Below are positions 1-16,100 of a stretch of DNA of 64,000 bases, piece by piece. The stretch is taken from the NCBI RefSeq assembly GCF_018691265.1, contig NW_024881321.1, positions 22,790,198 through 22,854,197 of the forward strand. Direction: 5' to 3'. The position numbers and the translations under genes are program-made. The notes beneath the pieces were generated by a model. That model searched no databases. It was not told the DNA's origin and saw nothing but the letters and a program-made list of their open reading frames with translations. This DNA comes from Tyto alba. Its lineage: Eukaryota > Chordata > Aves > Strigiformes > Tytonidae. How positions within the stretch are numbered: the stretch's first letter is position 1; every line of letters begins with the position of its first letter.

Positions 1-229
1 CTGTCCTACTCTGTTATGTGTTGTTAGTGTCTGTAATAAATGTATGTTCTTTTTTTTCTTCCCCTAACGAGTCTGCCTTTTGCTCATGACCATAAAGGGG
101 AATTTTCTCCCCATCCCAGTCCTATCTTGGACCCCAAGCCTGGCTCTCTGTCCCTTCTCCCTGCCGGAGGGGAAGGGAGAGAGAGGTGCTGCATTGTGGT
201 TGGCTGCCAACCAGGCCCAAACCATGACA
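1..229 (+). mobile_element. 3' part of a ~1-kb avian ERV LTR, cut by the window edge
   Basis: This is the downstream end of the same LTR family as the copies at 7619-8688 and 61523-62605, here in the opposite orientation. Seen: AATAAA at 35-40, then a T-rich stretch followed by CCCC, a pyrimidine-rich U5, and a terminus reading CAAACCATGACA that ends at 229. The same blocks occur in the same order, reverse-complemented, in 7619-7870. The upstream part, about 840 bp if it matches its relatives, lies outside the window, so its target-site duplication cannot be checked. Open frames across it are incidental. Family assignment (ERVL-like, from the 5-bp type TSDs of relatives) is inference. Confidence 0.82.
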
Positions 230-1826
230 GTTACCAAAAAGAAAAGTTAAATTCATATCAATTTATTAGACTTTATTTTCTGTGTAACCACATGGAAATC
301 TTTTTCAGTGCGACAAAGTACCTCTTCTAGCTACTTTCTGTAATATCAACTTCCCATGGCGAGTTTCAGCTTTTGGCACTACTGTAATGCAGACTTAAAC
401 AAAGAGTACATGCAGAGTTGGAGTTAGAAAAAAGAAGAAAAAACAACAACAACAACAACAACAAAACAAAAAAAAAAAAAAAAAAAAAAAAAAACAAAAA
501 AACCCCAAGAGTATAAAGTAAAAGAAGTAGTCCCAGGACTATTTGAACGCTCTGCAGAGTACAGTATTGCCGCTTTCACTCACGAAAAAACCTTAAAATC
601 TAATTGATTTAATTGTAGAGAAGAGTAATGGTTTCCTATTAACAAGCAACATGAGTTCAAAAGAACATTTCATTATATTTAAATACAGAATACTCTACAT
701 GTCACTGTGGATGACTTAAATGGCAAGTATTCTCTTTCTGTAATATTTGTTACTGACCAGAAGTGTCAAAGTCTATTGTTTCAATTTTTGTTGCCCTCCC
801 CAGTTTCATAAGGTAATAGCACACAACTTCTGAGACAGTCATACTAGAAAAAAAAGTGGAATGCAACCTTTGCATCACCGTTCTTTTTCTCTCAACTCCC
901 CTTGCAGACGTTCTTATGTATTATTCACTTCTATTCTGTCCAGAGTAGTGAGTTCAGTGTAAACAGGACACAATCATAATTTGTCTGCTGCCCCAAATCC
1001 TCATCCTTCAACACCTGATTGTCATCACAGGAGCTTGGTCGGGTTTTATGTCTCTGAAAATACCTGAAGGGTTTCCAAGTGAGTAATGCTGCAGGTAGAA
1101 GTGCTGGGAAAATGCATGTAGCTATCCCACAGCTGTTTTAGTTATGCCTGTACTCCTGGGCACAGACTGGCTCCAAGGAACTTAGAGTGTAAATTCAACC
1201 CTAGCCTGATTTTATCTTGTAGTATAGTGCTTTTTGTGCATGCTCAGAAAGACTACCATAATTCATAGCAGGCCTACAATTTATGTGCCAACAAACGCAG
1301 TTCTACATCTATTATTTTAGTCTTCGGAATTCTGTGGGTAGAATACTTCCTATTCTGATCTTCCTAACCAGATCTGTGTGTAAACTTGTTAGACTATGTA
1401 CAAGCATCATCTCATAATCTATTATAGTTATTCAGATAACATTTTATTCACTGGCTTGGTGGATTTTGCTCAGGAGTTATAGCATACAGCAGCTACTGTC
1501 TTATAGCCAACTTTCTTATATGCTGATACACTCTCCCATTACTAGGTAAAAACAAGGGGGACTGCAGTGTGTCATCCTCCTTATATGTCAAAGATAAGAT
1601 TTCCTAAATTAATCTGTGTCAAAAAAATGAATGATAAACAACACATCCAACTACAGTAGTTTTAAATTATTAAGAATGCTTTGAAGTGGAGTGAGTGAAC
1701 GGAAGGGTCATCTCATAATTACATGCTCAAATCTTCATAAGCATATATCCTTCTACTACTACTACTAACTTTATGAATAGTGTATACTTTCTCTTGGTTA
1801 CATAAGGAGTCTATCATATACTTACA
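230..1826. other. Unique AT-rich DNA, no gene seen
   Basis: No supported gene. The only structure is a low-complexity tract at 428-502 (listed separately) and a short CTA-trinucleotide run near 1753-1768. No splice-flanked open frame, tRNA fold or further mobile-element end was recognised. Confidence 0.6.
428..502. repeat. (CAA)n plus poly(A) low-complexity tract
   Basis: About eight CAA units at 442-465 run into an A-rich stretch broken by single C residues. It could be the tail of a decayed retroposon, but no recognisable body sits beside it on either side. Confidence 0.95.
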
Positions 1827-2237
1827 TGTGGTAGGATTTTTTGGGGATCAGGGTCATGCACTGATCCTACAGGGTTTGGACAATCCAGGCTGGGTCTCTG
1901 AGCAGAATACTGCCACATGGTAATCCTGCCCTTGAGGTCACCTGGAAGGGCAAAAATGAGGAAGTCAAGCTAGTGCTTCCTTCCTGTTTGAATGACTAGA
2001 TGCACTAACCACAAAGTAGATTTAGTTTATACACGTGTACTAACGATGCAGACCTATCACAGCACTTCCGGGGACATGATAAGTGCCTTTAGCCAATAGA
2101 TTGTAAAGCATAGAGCATGTGACCATCTGGCTCTGTATATCTTGGGGCTATTCGGGTAAATAATGGAGAACGACTTTCATTGCATCGGTGTGAGGTCTTA
2201 ACTCCGGTCTCACCCTCTGTACAAGGTCCCTTCTACA
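1827..2237 (+). mobile_element. Probable solo ERV LTR (ERVK-like, 411 bp)
   Basis: The block starts TGTGGTAGG and ends TTCTACA. Signals are in LTR order: GCCAAT box near 2092-2097, TATA-like GTATATC near 2135, an AATAA-type A/T motif near 2158, then a CT-rich U5-like stretch. The flanks are CTTACA (1821-1826) and TTTACA (2238-2243), a possible 6-bp target-site duplication with one mismatch. Six-base duplications are usual for beta- and alpha-type retroviruses. A small hairpin (GGATCAG / CTGATCC) lies close to the 5' end. The weak points are the lack of a canonical AATAAA and of a second copy in the window, so this is a moderate call. Confidence 0.55.
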
Positions 2238-2242
2238 TTTAC

Positions 2243-2288
2243 ATATATCAAAGATCTGTATTTAAATATATCAAAGATCTGTATTTAA
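2243..2288. repeat. Perfect tandem duplication, 23 bp x 2
   Basis: Two identical 23-bp units (2243-2265 and 2266-2288) containing CAAAGATCTG abut directly. They start at the last base of the putative right target-site copy of the LTR at 1827-2237. The duplication is perfect and therefore probably young. Confidence 0.95.
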
Positions 2289-5200
2289 ATATTAGCCCCG
2301 GTTTGTAATACTGTAATTTCCCCCTTAACAACTGCAATATTTTATGCATGGTCAGTTCACTTTCTTGCATAAGTTATCAGGGAAAAGTGTATTTGTGTTT
2401 TGTTCTAAACCTCGTGGTGCTCTCTTTCCTAATTATTCCTGTATAAATAGTAAAGAGAAAGAAAAACATGATTAAAACATTGAATTAAAAAAAAAAAAAT
2501 CACAAAACAATCAGAGAGGTCAAGGAGAAGTTGGATGAGGTCTGTAAGTGGGAATTGGAGTCTATATATCAGAACATTACTACTAAATTTTAAGGATCTA
2601 TTAAGCTAACACAATTGGCAGGTTTGAATTGAGTAGAAAGTTGTGTATAGACAGATACACTAGGTTGAAAGAATGAAGATGCTGACCAAGGAGATTTATA
2701 AATTTGACAAATCAAAAAGAAAGTGTATTTCAACAATCAAATGTTAGTGAACTTCACTTTTTTTCCCATTCAGATAACCTTCTAACAAAGAGGGAAATAG
2801 TGTGATATCAGCTCCTCTGGCTACATTAATTTAAGTAGGATCTCTCTTTCCCTGGACCACTAGACCACATAGTCAAATCTACCATCCCATTGATGAAGTA
2901 TCATTATCAAGGTATGTTAAAACTTTACATCCTCGTTCTATTAAACAGTTTTCTGATTAAACTGATTCTTTAAGAGGTACACACTTTCCAAATGCAGAAG
3001 TAGGACAATCCTACTGTGTAGTTTAATTTTATACCCAGCAAGTTGTCAGGAAGGAAAATAACCTCTGCCTTCACTTGCTGCTATGTAGTACTAGCCTTTG
3101 TGTTCAACATTCTCCGACAATCCCCAGCAAGTAGGCCTTACATGTATTTTTTAAAAATCAGAAATATTAGCAATACCCTTAGTTTACAAACTGTAAACTA
3201 ATGGTTACACATATGCAGTACTGTTATGATTAAGGGAGTTCTGTTTCCATCCAGAGGCAAGACTACTGACTAGATCCATTAAGTAGGATGTAATAATATA
3301 GTGAGTTTGTCATCTATCTTCTGAAGTATTTTTGTTTGGTTTTTACATGTCTGACAGAAGATTATAAACAGACTAAGATGGAGGAAGAAGAAACCCAGTA
3401 TGCCTTTTTCTCTGTTAATTTCTCTGATCATTAGACTACTGTGGTGTGAACCACATCAAACAATGTCTCTGCAGAAACGTCAGAGAATCCATGGAGTAGT
3501 CAAGGATAGGAGGTACATCAGCTTTTATCCTGGTGAAAGGGTAAGGTGCTGCTTGTGCTTTTTATTGAATTCCTCTGTTATATTAACAAGACTGCATTAA
3601 GTAGCTTTTCTCAGGCTGAGGCACTACGTTTCACAGATGCAAGGACACACAGCTAATGAATCCCAGTTCACAATAGAACTTGGATAAGAAGACGGTTATT
3701 CACCTTCTAAGGTGCCAGCACCTCTGGGCATGCAGCATAGCAAAACTGCAGGCCAAAGTATATAGCCTAGCAAAAGCAGGTGTCCTCTGTATTGTCCAAG
3801 CAGTCTGGTGTTTATTTTTCATCACTCTCACTCTTAGCCACATATGTAGTATTTTAATTCACAGTCCCTTATTCCTGACCCTCTATTTGTAATATGTAAA
3901 ATATAAATCAATAAACTATTCTGATCCCTCAAGGAATTTAGTGAACATATATAGATATATACATATGTATGTTTTTTTGCTAGTAGTTAACATGTTACCA
4001 AGTTGCATTAAATCAGCAACTTGGTAGATCTGAATTATTTTTAGATTTGAATTTTGTGTCAACCATGCAGTTCTGAAATTCTTGGCAATTTATCAATATA
4101 TTTGGCTGGAAATAGGAGAAGATTCAGTAGAAATCTTTTTATTATTATTTTTCAATTCCTGCTTGTTGGTTTGTACTCGCTGATATGCACCAGATGTGTA
4201 GTATATATCTTATATTCTTTATCTGATGTACTGCAAGCAAAAATAGTTTTTACCGTCAAATAATGAAATTCAATTGTGATCATAAAGTTAAAGGCAAAAA
4301 AAAAAAAAAAAACCAAACTTTGACTGAAATTTAGCTGACCTTGACCTTATGTATACATTTTTTATCACAAAACCCTGTTACAAAACCTCCAACTGAACAT
4401 AATTGACAGTTCGGGGTTACATACAAACAAAATTCTCAGCTAAATTCTTACTGCAAAACTAGAACTAGTAATGAAACATAAAACTGAGAGCCAACTTTGA
4501 TTCCTAGACCCCATGGTGAGTTTGTAAGGCTGGTACTTTGTGATAAAAGATTTTGTTCTTCAACTGAAAAAAACATTAGTAATACAACACATAGAACCCT
4601 AAGATGACATGTTTAGCCACTTTTCAGGAATATAACAATTAGAACCTAGTTTCTCTGATAATTTAATCTTTATTCTTAACATGTACAGCCTCCAATATTT
4701 TTAATTTGGTTTTGTTTAAATAAAACAACCTGCCATAGTTATAGTTGTTTCCATGGTCCTTGTAAGTATCTCTCTCTACACTTGCACTTATGATAATTTG
4801 ATTCTCTAAAGTTATTCTGTTTTCTGATTAAGCTTTATTTTAAAGAGCAGTCTCTAATTATTTTCTTCACTTTCATTCAAGCTATCCAAGATATTTTTCC
4901 TTTCTGCCATTCTTAGGTAGTGCATTGATCTTGGCTGAAACTATTTTAGGCTGTTCTCCACTGAGGTCATATAATTAGTCACTTCTAAGAAAGGAGCTCC
5001 TTATTTAGATCCTTTTGAAGAATTATTTCTAGCCTCTGTGATAGCTGATATTGCTCAATGGATGTGAAGCAAAAAGAAGACAGGATTGCAATCTGACAGG
5101 CTAGAATGATGTCACTCCCATTTTCACCAAGCAGAAGCAGAGTACTGTCCTACTGGCATCAGAACTAATGTCCCCAGAAAGGTCAATTTCTTGTGTTTTC

Positions 5201-7618
5201 CCAGAATGAGGTAGCACTCTACAAAATATATAGGGCACTTTTAAATGCTGATAAGGAAAACTTTTACACAAGAGTCAGTGATACTGATGTTCTGCCTGCA
5301 TAATTTTTGCCAGTTTTTCTGTGCCTTGTTGGACAGTTTGTTGCAGCCGGTGGAGGGTGCTTTGCTTTTATCAGCACTGGGGCAGCACAGGCACTTTCCT
5401 TGTTGGCCTGCTGTGTCAGACGCCCTCTTGTTTATTCTCTCTGATGCTGTCAGTCTTGCATTCTTTGCAGGGCAGTCCAGTTTCAGCAAGGGATATAATA
5501 AATGTGTGTTTCTTCTCCTTCTTATTTTCTCCAATCTAGCCTACTTTACAGCATGTTAATGAGGGGAAGCTCTAGGAAATGGGAACAAAAGGATGTAATA
5601 TCCCGTGGGTCACGAAAACATTAAACAAAGTCTCCAGCTCCCTAAATGTTCTAATCACTAGGGCCATTCTGACTGCAACTCTCTACCACTGGGCTTGAAG
5701 TTGTTGATGAAGTACAAATCAAATGAGATTTCAGCGAGTGTGTCTCCTAGTGGCCCAGCCACCTCTTGCATGCTAAAGGAACTCTTCTAAAACCCTTTTC
5801 AGTTGCCTCATATTTGAAGCCTGTTAGTAATCATTCTTAAAAACAGTGACTTGGATTTCTGATGTTCCAATGATTTGGATGACAATACCTAAGGGCTTTC
5901 TCTAAGAGTAACCTCCATATTTTGAGTGATGAAACCTAAAATTTTCTCAAAGTCTAACCTCTAGTATGACAGCTACAGTGGTTTAACTCAATTCTTGCCT
6001 TAAATCACAAGAGAAAACAAATATTAATCCATTTCCTGTTCCCCTCCCTCAAAACACTCCACATAGTTTAGTGCAATTTAAAAGAGGTCTATATCAGAGG
6101 TAGCTGGTGTTGGAGGACAGAATTTCTGTTCAGAAGTAGATTTATGTGGAGAACTTCTAGTTATTTGATATTATCTATAAAAGTTAGAACCACATACTCA
6201 TATGTTTAACATGTGTGACTGGGTATAGGAAGCCTCTATGTCACAAGACGGGAATATCACTGAATTTTTGGATGTTGCACTTCTGGTTACTTACTAGTAG
6301 GGACTGAGAGGGGACTGATAGTGAATCTCCTAGAAAAGATAATGCTAACAATTAGTGCCTGCATACCCTGGTACTGTTCTACAATGAATGCAAGAAAAGA
6401 GTGAAGGTAAAAAACGTGTAATAAAAAATGTGCTGATGGTAGTTTCAGAAAGGCAATTCATATATGAAAATTATTTTTCACAGCAGTGGTGTAACTGAGT
6501 ATGTCTACTGTACCAGGGTTAAAGAGGGTGTTTCTGTGTTGGACTGAACTGTATGTTTTCCCGGAAGGAGAGGATTTTGCACATAAGAATTATTATTAAA
6601 GCAGCCAGGGGCTTTAAAAAAAACAAACAAACAAACAAACAAACAAACAAACAAACAAACAAAAAACAACAAACAAACAAACAAAACCCACAAAAATCTA
6701 ATAAATATAGAGGCTTGTATTTCTCAGCAATTTTATGTTGCCACCTACGTTCTCTGCATTAATTACATTTTGTCACTTGTCACTGACTGATAAATTCTGC
6801 TGGGTGTTGATCCATGCTCTAACTCTATTATTAAGTCCTCATCAAGCAGGTATAGAGTTTTCTTTTTTTTTTAAGCTAATGTTAATTTTTAGTATTGATG
6901 TACTCTTTGTCATTCTACCTACCTTCTGAAGTGAAGGGATTCTGAACTTGGAAATAATGGTATAGATTTATAGAGCAGAGACTGATATCAGTAAGGACTT
7001 GAAGCAACTGCCAAATTGTTAAAGGATGCAAAGAGAGAGAGACAAAACCCAGGGAAGAACTCCTGTGGGAGGAGAGGCAGGGGGGTTGCAGAGGCATAGT
7101 GTTGTGATCTTTTGCCTCACTTCTTTATTAAAATATATGTTTTTTACTTCAAGAAGACTTGAAAAGAGAAAAATGTCCTTCTACTTTGCATTTTCGTAGA
7201 AGCATTTCTCCTCAAAAGAGTGCTGCTTGAATATGGAGCTACTGACTACATCCTTCTCTTTGAAAATATGATCATGAAATAATGGTAATAATGTGAATGG
7301 CTCTATGACAACCCATGTTTTATTTTTAACATAACTTGTTACTTATTTCTTTCATGCAGAAGTGACATAATATTGTCAGAATAGACAATTTTTCTTTAAA
7401 TGTGTCCTTCTTAGATCTGGAATTATTTTTTTATTTGTGTATTTATTTTCTTTAAGTAATTGCCTTTGCAGGCTCAAAAGACTATAACTGAATAAAATGC
7501 TATGTCTGCATGTTCAAATCAAAATTGCTACCAGAATTTCTCTGTGATGGGGACTGTGCTCTGTATGAAGTTTACACAGCTAATGCTCAAACGCCAGCCT
7601 AAAAAAAGTGTTTCAGAA
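2289..7618. other. Unique DNA with simple repeats; no gene supported
   Basis: A17 at 4296-4312 and (CAAA)n at 6616-6686 are the clear repeats. The stretch 5240-5560 is somewhat richer in GC and open on both strands for about 100 codons, with AATAAA near 5500. Neither frame resembles a known protein, and overlapping opposite-strand frames argue against coding. No mobile-element ends were recognised elsewhere. Confidence 0.55.
6616..6686. repeat. (CAAA)n microsatellite
   Basis: An uninterrupted CAAA array followed by a short CAACAAA variant and a second CAAA block. The tract reads through as Lys-Gln-Thr-Asn on the plus strand and Phe-Val-Cys-Leu on the minus strand, which explains the open frames there. 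Confidence 0.97.
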
Positions 7619-8688
7619 TGTCATGGTTTGAGCCTGGTCAGTAGCCAACCACCACACAGCCACTCTATCCCCCTTCTCTTGGCAATAGAAGCAACAGAGA
7701 GCCAGGTTTGGGGTTCAAGATAGGACTGGGATGGGGAAAAATGACCCTTTATGATCACGTGCAAAAGGCAGACTCGTTAGGGGAAGAAAAAAAAGAATAT
7801 ACATTTATTACAGACACTAAAAACACGTAACAGGGTAGGACAGTGAGAAGCATTGCCACATCTTGAGAACACCTTCACCTCACCCCTCCCTTCTTCCCAG
7901 GCTCAGCTCTGCTCCTGATATCTCTAACTCCATCCCTCAGAGGTGTAGGGTCAGGGAGTGGGGGGTGCAGTCAGTGCTGCCACTTCTTCCATCTTCAGTG
8001 GGGGCAGCTTCTGGAACTTCTTCTCCCTGTTCCATCATGGTCCACCTCTCACAGGAGACAGTCCTCCACAAACTTTCTCTGATATGACTCCCTCCCATGG
8101 GCTGCAGCATTCCCCACACTGCTCCGTTGTGAGTCACTAACTTTCTCCAACTGGAGTCCCTCCCATGGCTGTAGCCTTTTCCAAGCTGCTCTGGCATGGG
8201 ACACTCCCACATGCTGCAATCCTCCCAGCACTGAGCTGCAGCAGCGGGGCTACCTTTTCCCACAAGACCCCAGCCTTCTTCAGGCACAGCACCTTGATCA
8301 ATCAGGTGAAAACCACAGGCCATAAATCAATGTCTGCTCCACCGTAGATCTTCATGGGTGGCAGAGGGGGGGCCGCCCTCCCTTCTCACCACAGGATACT
8401 GGGGGGTCTCTGCTCCAGCACACTTCCCCCCCTCTTTTCTTCCTCCGTTCCTCCACTGACCTTGGTGTTCATGCAGCTGCCTCAACTCCTCCTCACAAGT
8501 CCCACTGCTTGTCACCACATACTTTCTTAAATACATTATCACAGAGGTGCAGCTGATTGGACCAGTTTTCTAGCAGAGGTGGAACTGACTTGGAGCTGGG
8601 GGAGCTTTGAGAATCTTCTCACAGGGGGCCACCCTTCTATCCCCCTCCCCTGCTACCAAAAAGCCACCACTCACTCAAACCCAGTACA
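7619..8688 (-). mobile_element. Solo ERV LTR, ~1.07 kb (same family as 1-229 and 61523-62605)
   Basis: On the minus strand it starts TGTACTGGGTTTGAG and ends CTCAAACCATGACA, so the two ends are imperfect inverted repeats beyond the usual TG...CA. Reading on the minus strand: ATTGG/CCAAT box (8556-8560), TATTTAAG (8526-8533), a long middle with several degenerate ~35-bp repeats centred on CCCATGGGAGGGA, AATAAA (7804-7809), then the pyrimidine-rich tail. Flanking pentamers are CAGAA (7614-7618) and CAGAT (8689-8693), a near-perfect 5-bp target-site duplication, as expected for ERVL-type integration. Long open frames inside come from the internal repeats and are not genes. No internal proviral sequence is attached, so this is a solo LTR. 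Confidence 0.87.
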
Positions 8689-12590
<3,902 letters not shown>

Positions 12591-13130
12591 TGCTGGGCTG
12601 GGCGAGCCGAGGACCCAGCCAAGGAGGAAGAACGCAGCCGACTCAGTATGAGTGATAAAGCGTGCTTCAGTTTATTGATTTTCATTACAGCCTTTTATAA
12701 TCTTTCTACTAATTATGCCTACTAGTTACTAGCTGATTGGCTTAAGCTCTAAGGGTCGTATTCGCACGGTCCACCTACTTGCAGTTAGCTTACAGCACAA
12801 GCTTCTCATAACACTAAGTTTCTCATGCTACTATTTCTGATTCCTGTTGACTTGTTTTCAATACACGACAGTACCATAACACAGTGATTCTCAGACCACC
12901 GTTATCATAACACTAGGTTTCTCAGACCACTATTCCTAATTCCCCTTAACCTGTTTTCGACACACCACGGTACACAGGGCTGAAGCGTCCTTGACATTCC
13001 TCAGGTATCTGCAGCTGCGAGCAGCTGCAGGCAAACCCTAGTGAGGCCCAGCATCAGCAGCTAGAGCAGGCTCTGATCATACAATTGCTCGGTGGGCTCA
13101 GGACCCTTGTCTCTGAGCCATTCTCCAATA
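12591..13130 (-). mobile_element. Solo ERV LTR, 540 bp, with 6-bp TSD
   Basis: Flanked by AGATAT on both sides (12585-12590 and 13131-13136), a perfect 6-bp target-site duplication. On the minus strand it starts TATTGGAGAATGG and ends CCCAGCA; the expected initial TG has become TA, probably by a G-to-A change. Signals on the minus strand: CCAAT (12736-12740), TATAAAA (12693-12699), AATAAA (12671-12676). The U3 is nearly identical to that of the LTR at 21790-22324, but everything downstream of the TATA region differs. TSD length fits an ERVK/alpharetrovirus-like class. No proviral internal sequence is present. Confidence 0.93.
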
Positions 13131-16100
13131 AGATATTGGCACCATACTGGTTTTCTCCCAGGCAACTGTAATTTCATCAGTTCCAGACATTTAGTGAAAA
13201 CTGACCTTTATCTTCCAAAGCTTCCAGCAGCTAGGTCTTTTAAAATTGTCTAAAGCACATTATCTAGATGTGATAACATTAATATTCTAATATTAATAGT
13301 TGCCCTTTATTGTCCTCTTAATTATGATGAATTGGGAATTTTTTTATCATGTGATATGAAGGTCACCTGGCTTTTTCCCTGTAAGCAGCTAATAGGATAT
13401 TCATTTCTTATACATGTAGATATGTAATGTGGATATATAAATATAGTATAAGTTTACAGTTAAATGTACTTCCTGACATTTTTACCATCCTCTTTGTTAC
13501 TCCTGAGTTCTTTTCTGTGATTTCTCCCTACATTTTCATTTCCTTTATTAATTTCCTGAAATTATTTCTAACAGTGAATCAAAATGATCAATTTATTTTT
13601 TTCAATTTGTTAAATGCATTTGTAAGTGTACATATATATGCATGCATGTATATGTGCCTTTTTATACATATACATGTGTACATATTTTTATAGATGTACA
13701 CTTAATGTGCACTTAATGTTATCACAAATGCAATAATATCCTACCTAATCAGTTCTTCGAAATGTTTGTACTCGTAGATAAGATGTGCTTAAACAGAGAC
13801 ACTCCCCCAGCATATTTTTAATGATGAGTATCTTATGATATTTATCTTCTTTGGTTAGTGCTTCTTTTATCAAGATGCTCCTCAAGATATAGATTTTTCT
13901 GGTTTTGAATGCACTCTTTTAGTTTAAAACATTGTTTTGTATCCGTATCTATTATTTCAAACTTCTGTAAGTGTCAATAGCATGAAAGTGGAAGTTCTCC
14001 AAAATTAAAATTTTATTACATGGTATGAAGGATTAAAGAGTCTGGTCTTACTGTTCTTTTGCATGATTTTATGGATTGTGAAGTACACTTCATAACTTTT
14101 TTTTTAAGCTGCTAATCCATAAACAATCAAGATAATTTTTTAGTTGTCTGTGACTCAGAAAAAGATAATGTATTTTTCATATATATTGTCATTTCCCCTT
14201 GTTCACTTCATCTTCCTAATAGTTTATAATATATTTTTCATTAATATTTGAGCCACATTCATCTTTTTGCACAATTTGAGCAATGCTGCTAAGAAATTTA
14301 TTCTCATAAACCTAAGGACTGTGGTGTATAAGCAACTAATTTTTTTATTTTCTTCCTCAGTTGCTCTTGCGCTTTGATTTCTTTAGTTCTAAATGTGTGG
14401 TCATTTATTCCCTCCTTCTTCCATTCTCCTCTTTTGTTGAGGAATCGTCCTGGATTTGAGTCAATGGTGGGGGTTTTGACCATGACAAGATTTCCTTGTT
14501 ATGAATAGATATTCAGAAGACACATCAGAGCTGCTACAAGATAAAATGTGATCGACCTGTTCCTTGGTGAACCTGGAAATTACACTCTAGCAAGCATGTG
14601 AAAATATATACCATGTGAATAGAAAAAAGCTCCCTTGTGAGGCAAAGTTACTCTCCCTTCCTGTGTGATTGATAGAAAGTATAGTGATGCTAGAACAAGG
14701 ATTGCTAACCTCTGCTATCTCCTCCCCAGGAAATCACACACTGCAAGACACATCAGAATTTAGCCACATAAGCTGAGTCTGCCTGTGTGAACAAGAGATG
14801 AGAGAGCTCTGACCAAATTTGGATTGAGTTGGCTGAGGAGAAGAGGTGGCTTGAATACACCAAAACAATCTGTCTGGTCTTGGCTTGGGTATGTGGGTGC
14901 AGCTGCCTGCTGGAGATTCAGCAACGCCAGCAACTTAGCCTAGGCAGACTGACAGCTGTAAAGGTACAGGGACCAGGCGCTGCTGGGGGATTTGTTTTTC
15001 TGTGCAGTCTGAACTGAAGCTGGAAGGCACCATGTGAATCAGGAGTGCAAGCTCTGCAATGTTTTCTCCAGGCCAGCCAAGCATCCAGGAGGAGTACAAG
15101 GTTGAATTGGTATCTTCATGGCTGAATGAGTGTTTTCCACTGACTTTGGCAGAGTTCTGCTCTCTACTTCAGCTACTCTCAATAAAACTAAGTTAAGAGT
15201 TGCTTGTATCCCACTAGCCACTTAATTGGATGCCAAAATTTGACTGAACTTTTTGTTAAGACTGTTTTCAGATTAAATTAATATCTTAAGAAATTCTGAT
15301 TTCAACTCTAATAAGGTCTGGAATAATTGCATGAGAATTAAATTACATGTACATAGTGTATTGCAGTTATCCTGTCTATATCCTTATATGCTATAAAAGA
15401 GTACAAGAGCTTGAGTGGAAACGGTTTTCCCTCTGTATCATCTTGCTACCTAAGGCAGTGAAAAGAAATCCAAGTTTAACTTGATTCTTCTCTTCCCTAC
15501 TTAAAAACTAATTTGGAGAACTGCATGTTTTACCTCTTTTCTCAGAATTGGATGTCTAAAGCCAGTTGTTCTTAAAACACTGAACACATGTATAGTGTTT
15601 TGCACCATGACTGCTGTTACTACAGTGGTCTAGGGAGTTAAAACATGACTCATAATGCAAAGATCAAAGGTTCCATCCAGCCGACATTCTTATAATTCCT
15701 ATCATAATTGCTACCAGAAATAGTTTTACCTATATGTAATATAGCATTAGCCACCATGGTATAGATAGAATTATGGTCAGATGAACCTTGGCTAGCACAT
15801 AACTCTCCTATTTTGGTTATTAAACTGAAGCATGATTTTAGATTATGTACCTATAAGGGTTTAGGTCTCTGTCGGTATTATGGTGCACCTCCATGTTACA
15901 GGTTTTTTTCAGATCAGATGATAATGTGAAGGGGTCTCAGAACACAAGAACGTGATGGAAGTGAGCTGGAAGGTTTTCCCGAGAGTGTGTTTAACGAACA
16001 CCAGTTACAAATGGGCATCAGACTAACTCGTGTGAAGTTTTAAAAAAAAATAAGTGGAAAAAAGAAGTATGAGACTTGAACTTTTTACATTGCGTCAAGT

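Noticed and set aside
5241..5559. Overlapping ~100-codon frames on both strands
   Set aside because: Opposite-strand overlap, no recognised domain and no splice context; treated as chance in a GC-richer patch.
7937..8323. 128-codon minus-strand open frame
   Set aside because: Lies wholly inside the LTR at 7619-8688 and follows its ~35-bp internal repeats; no known protein is encoded there.
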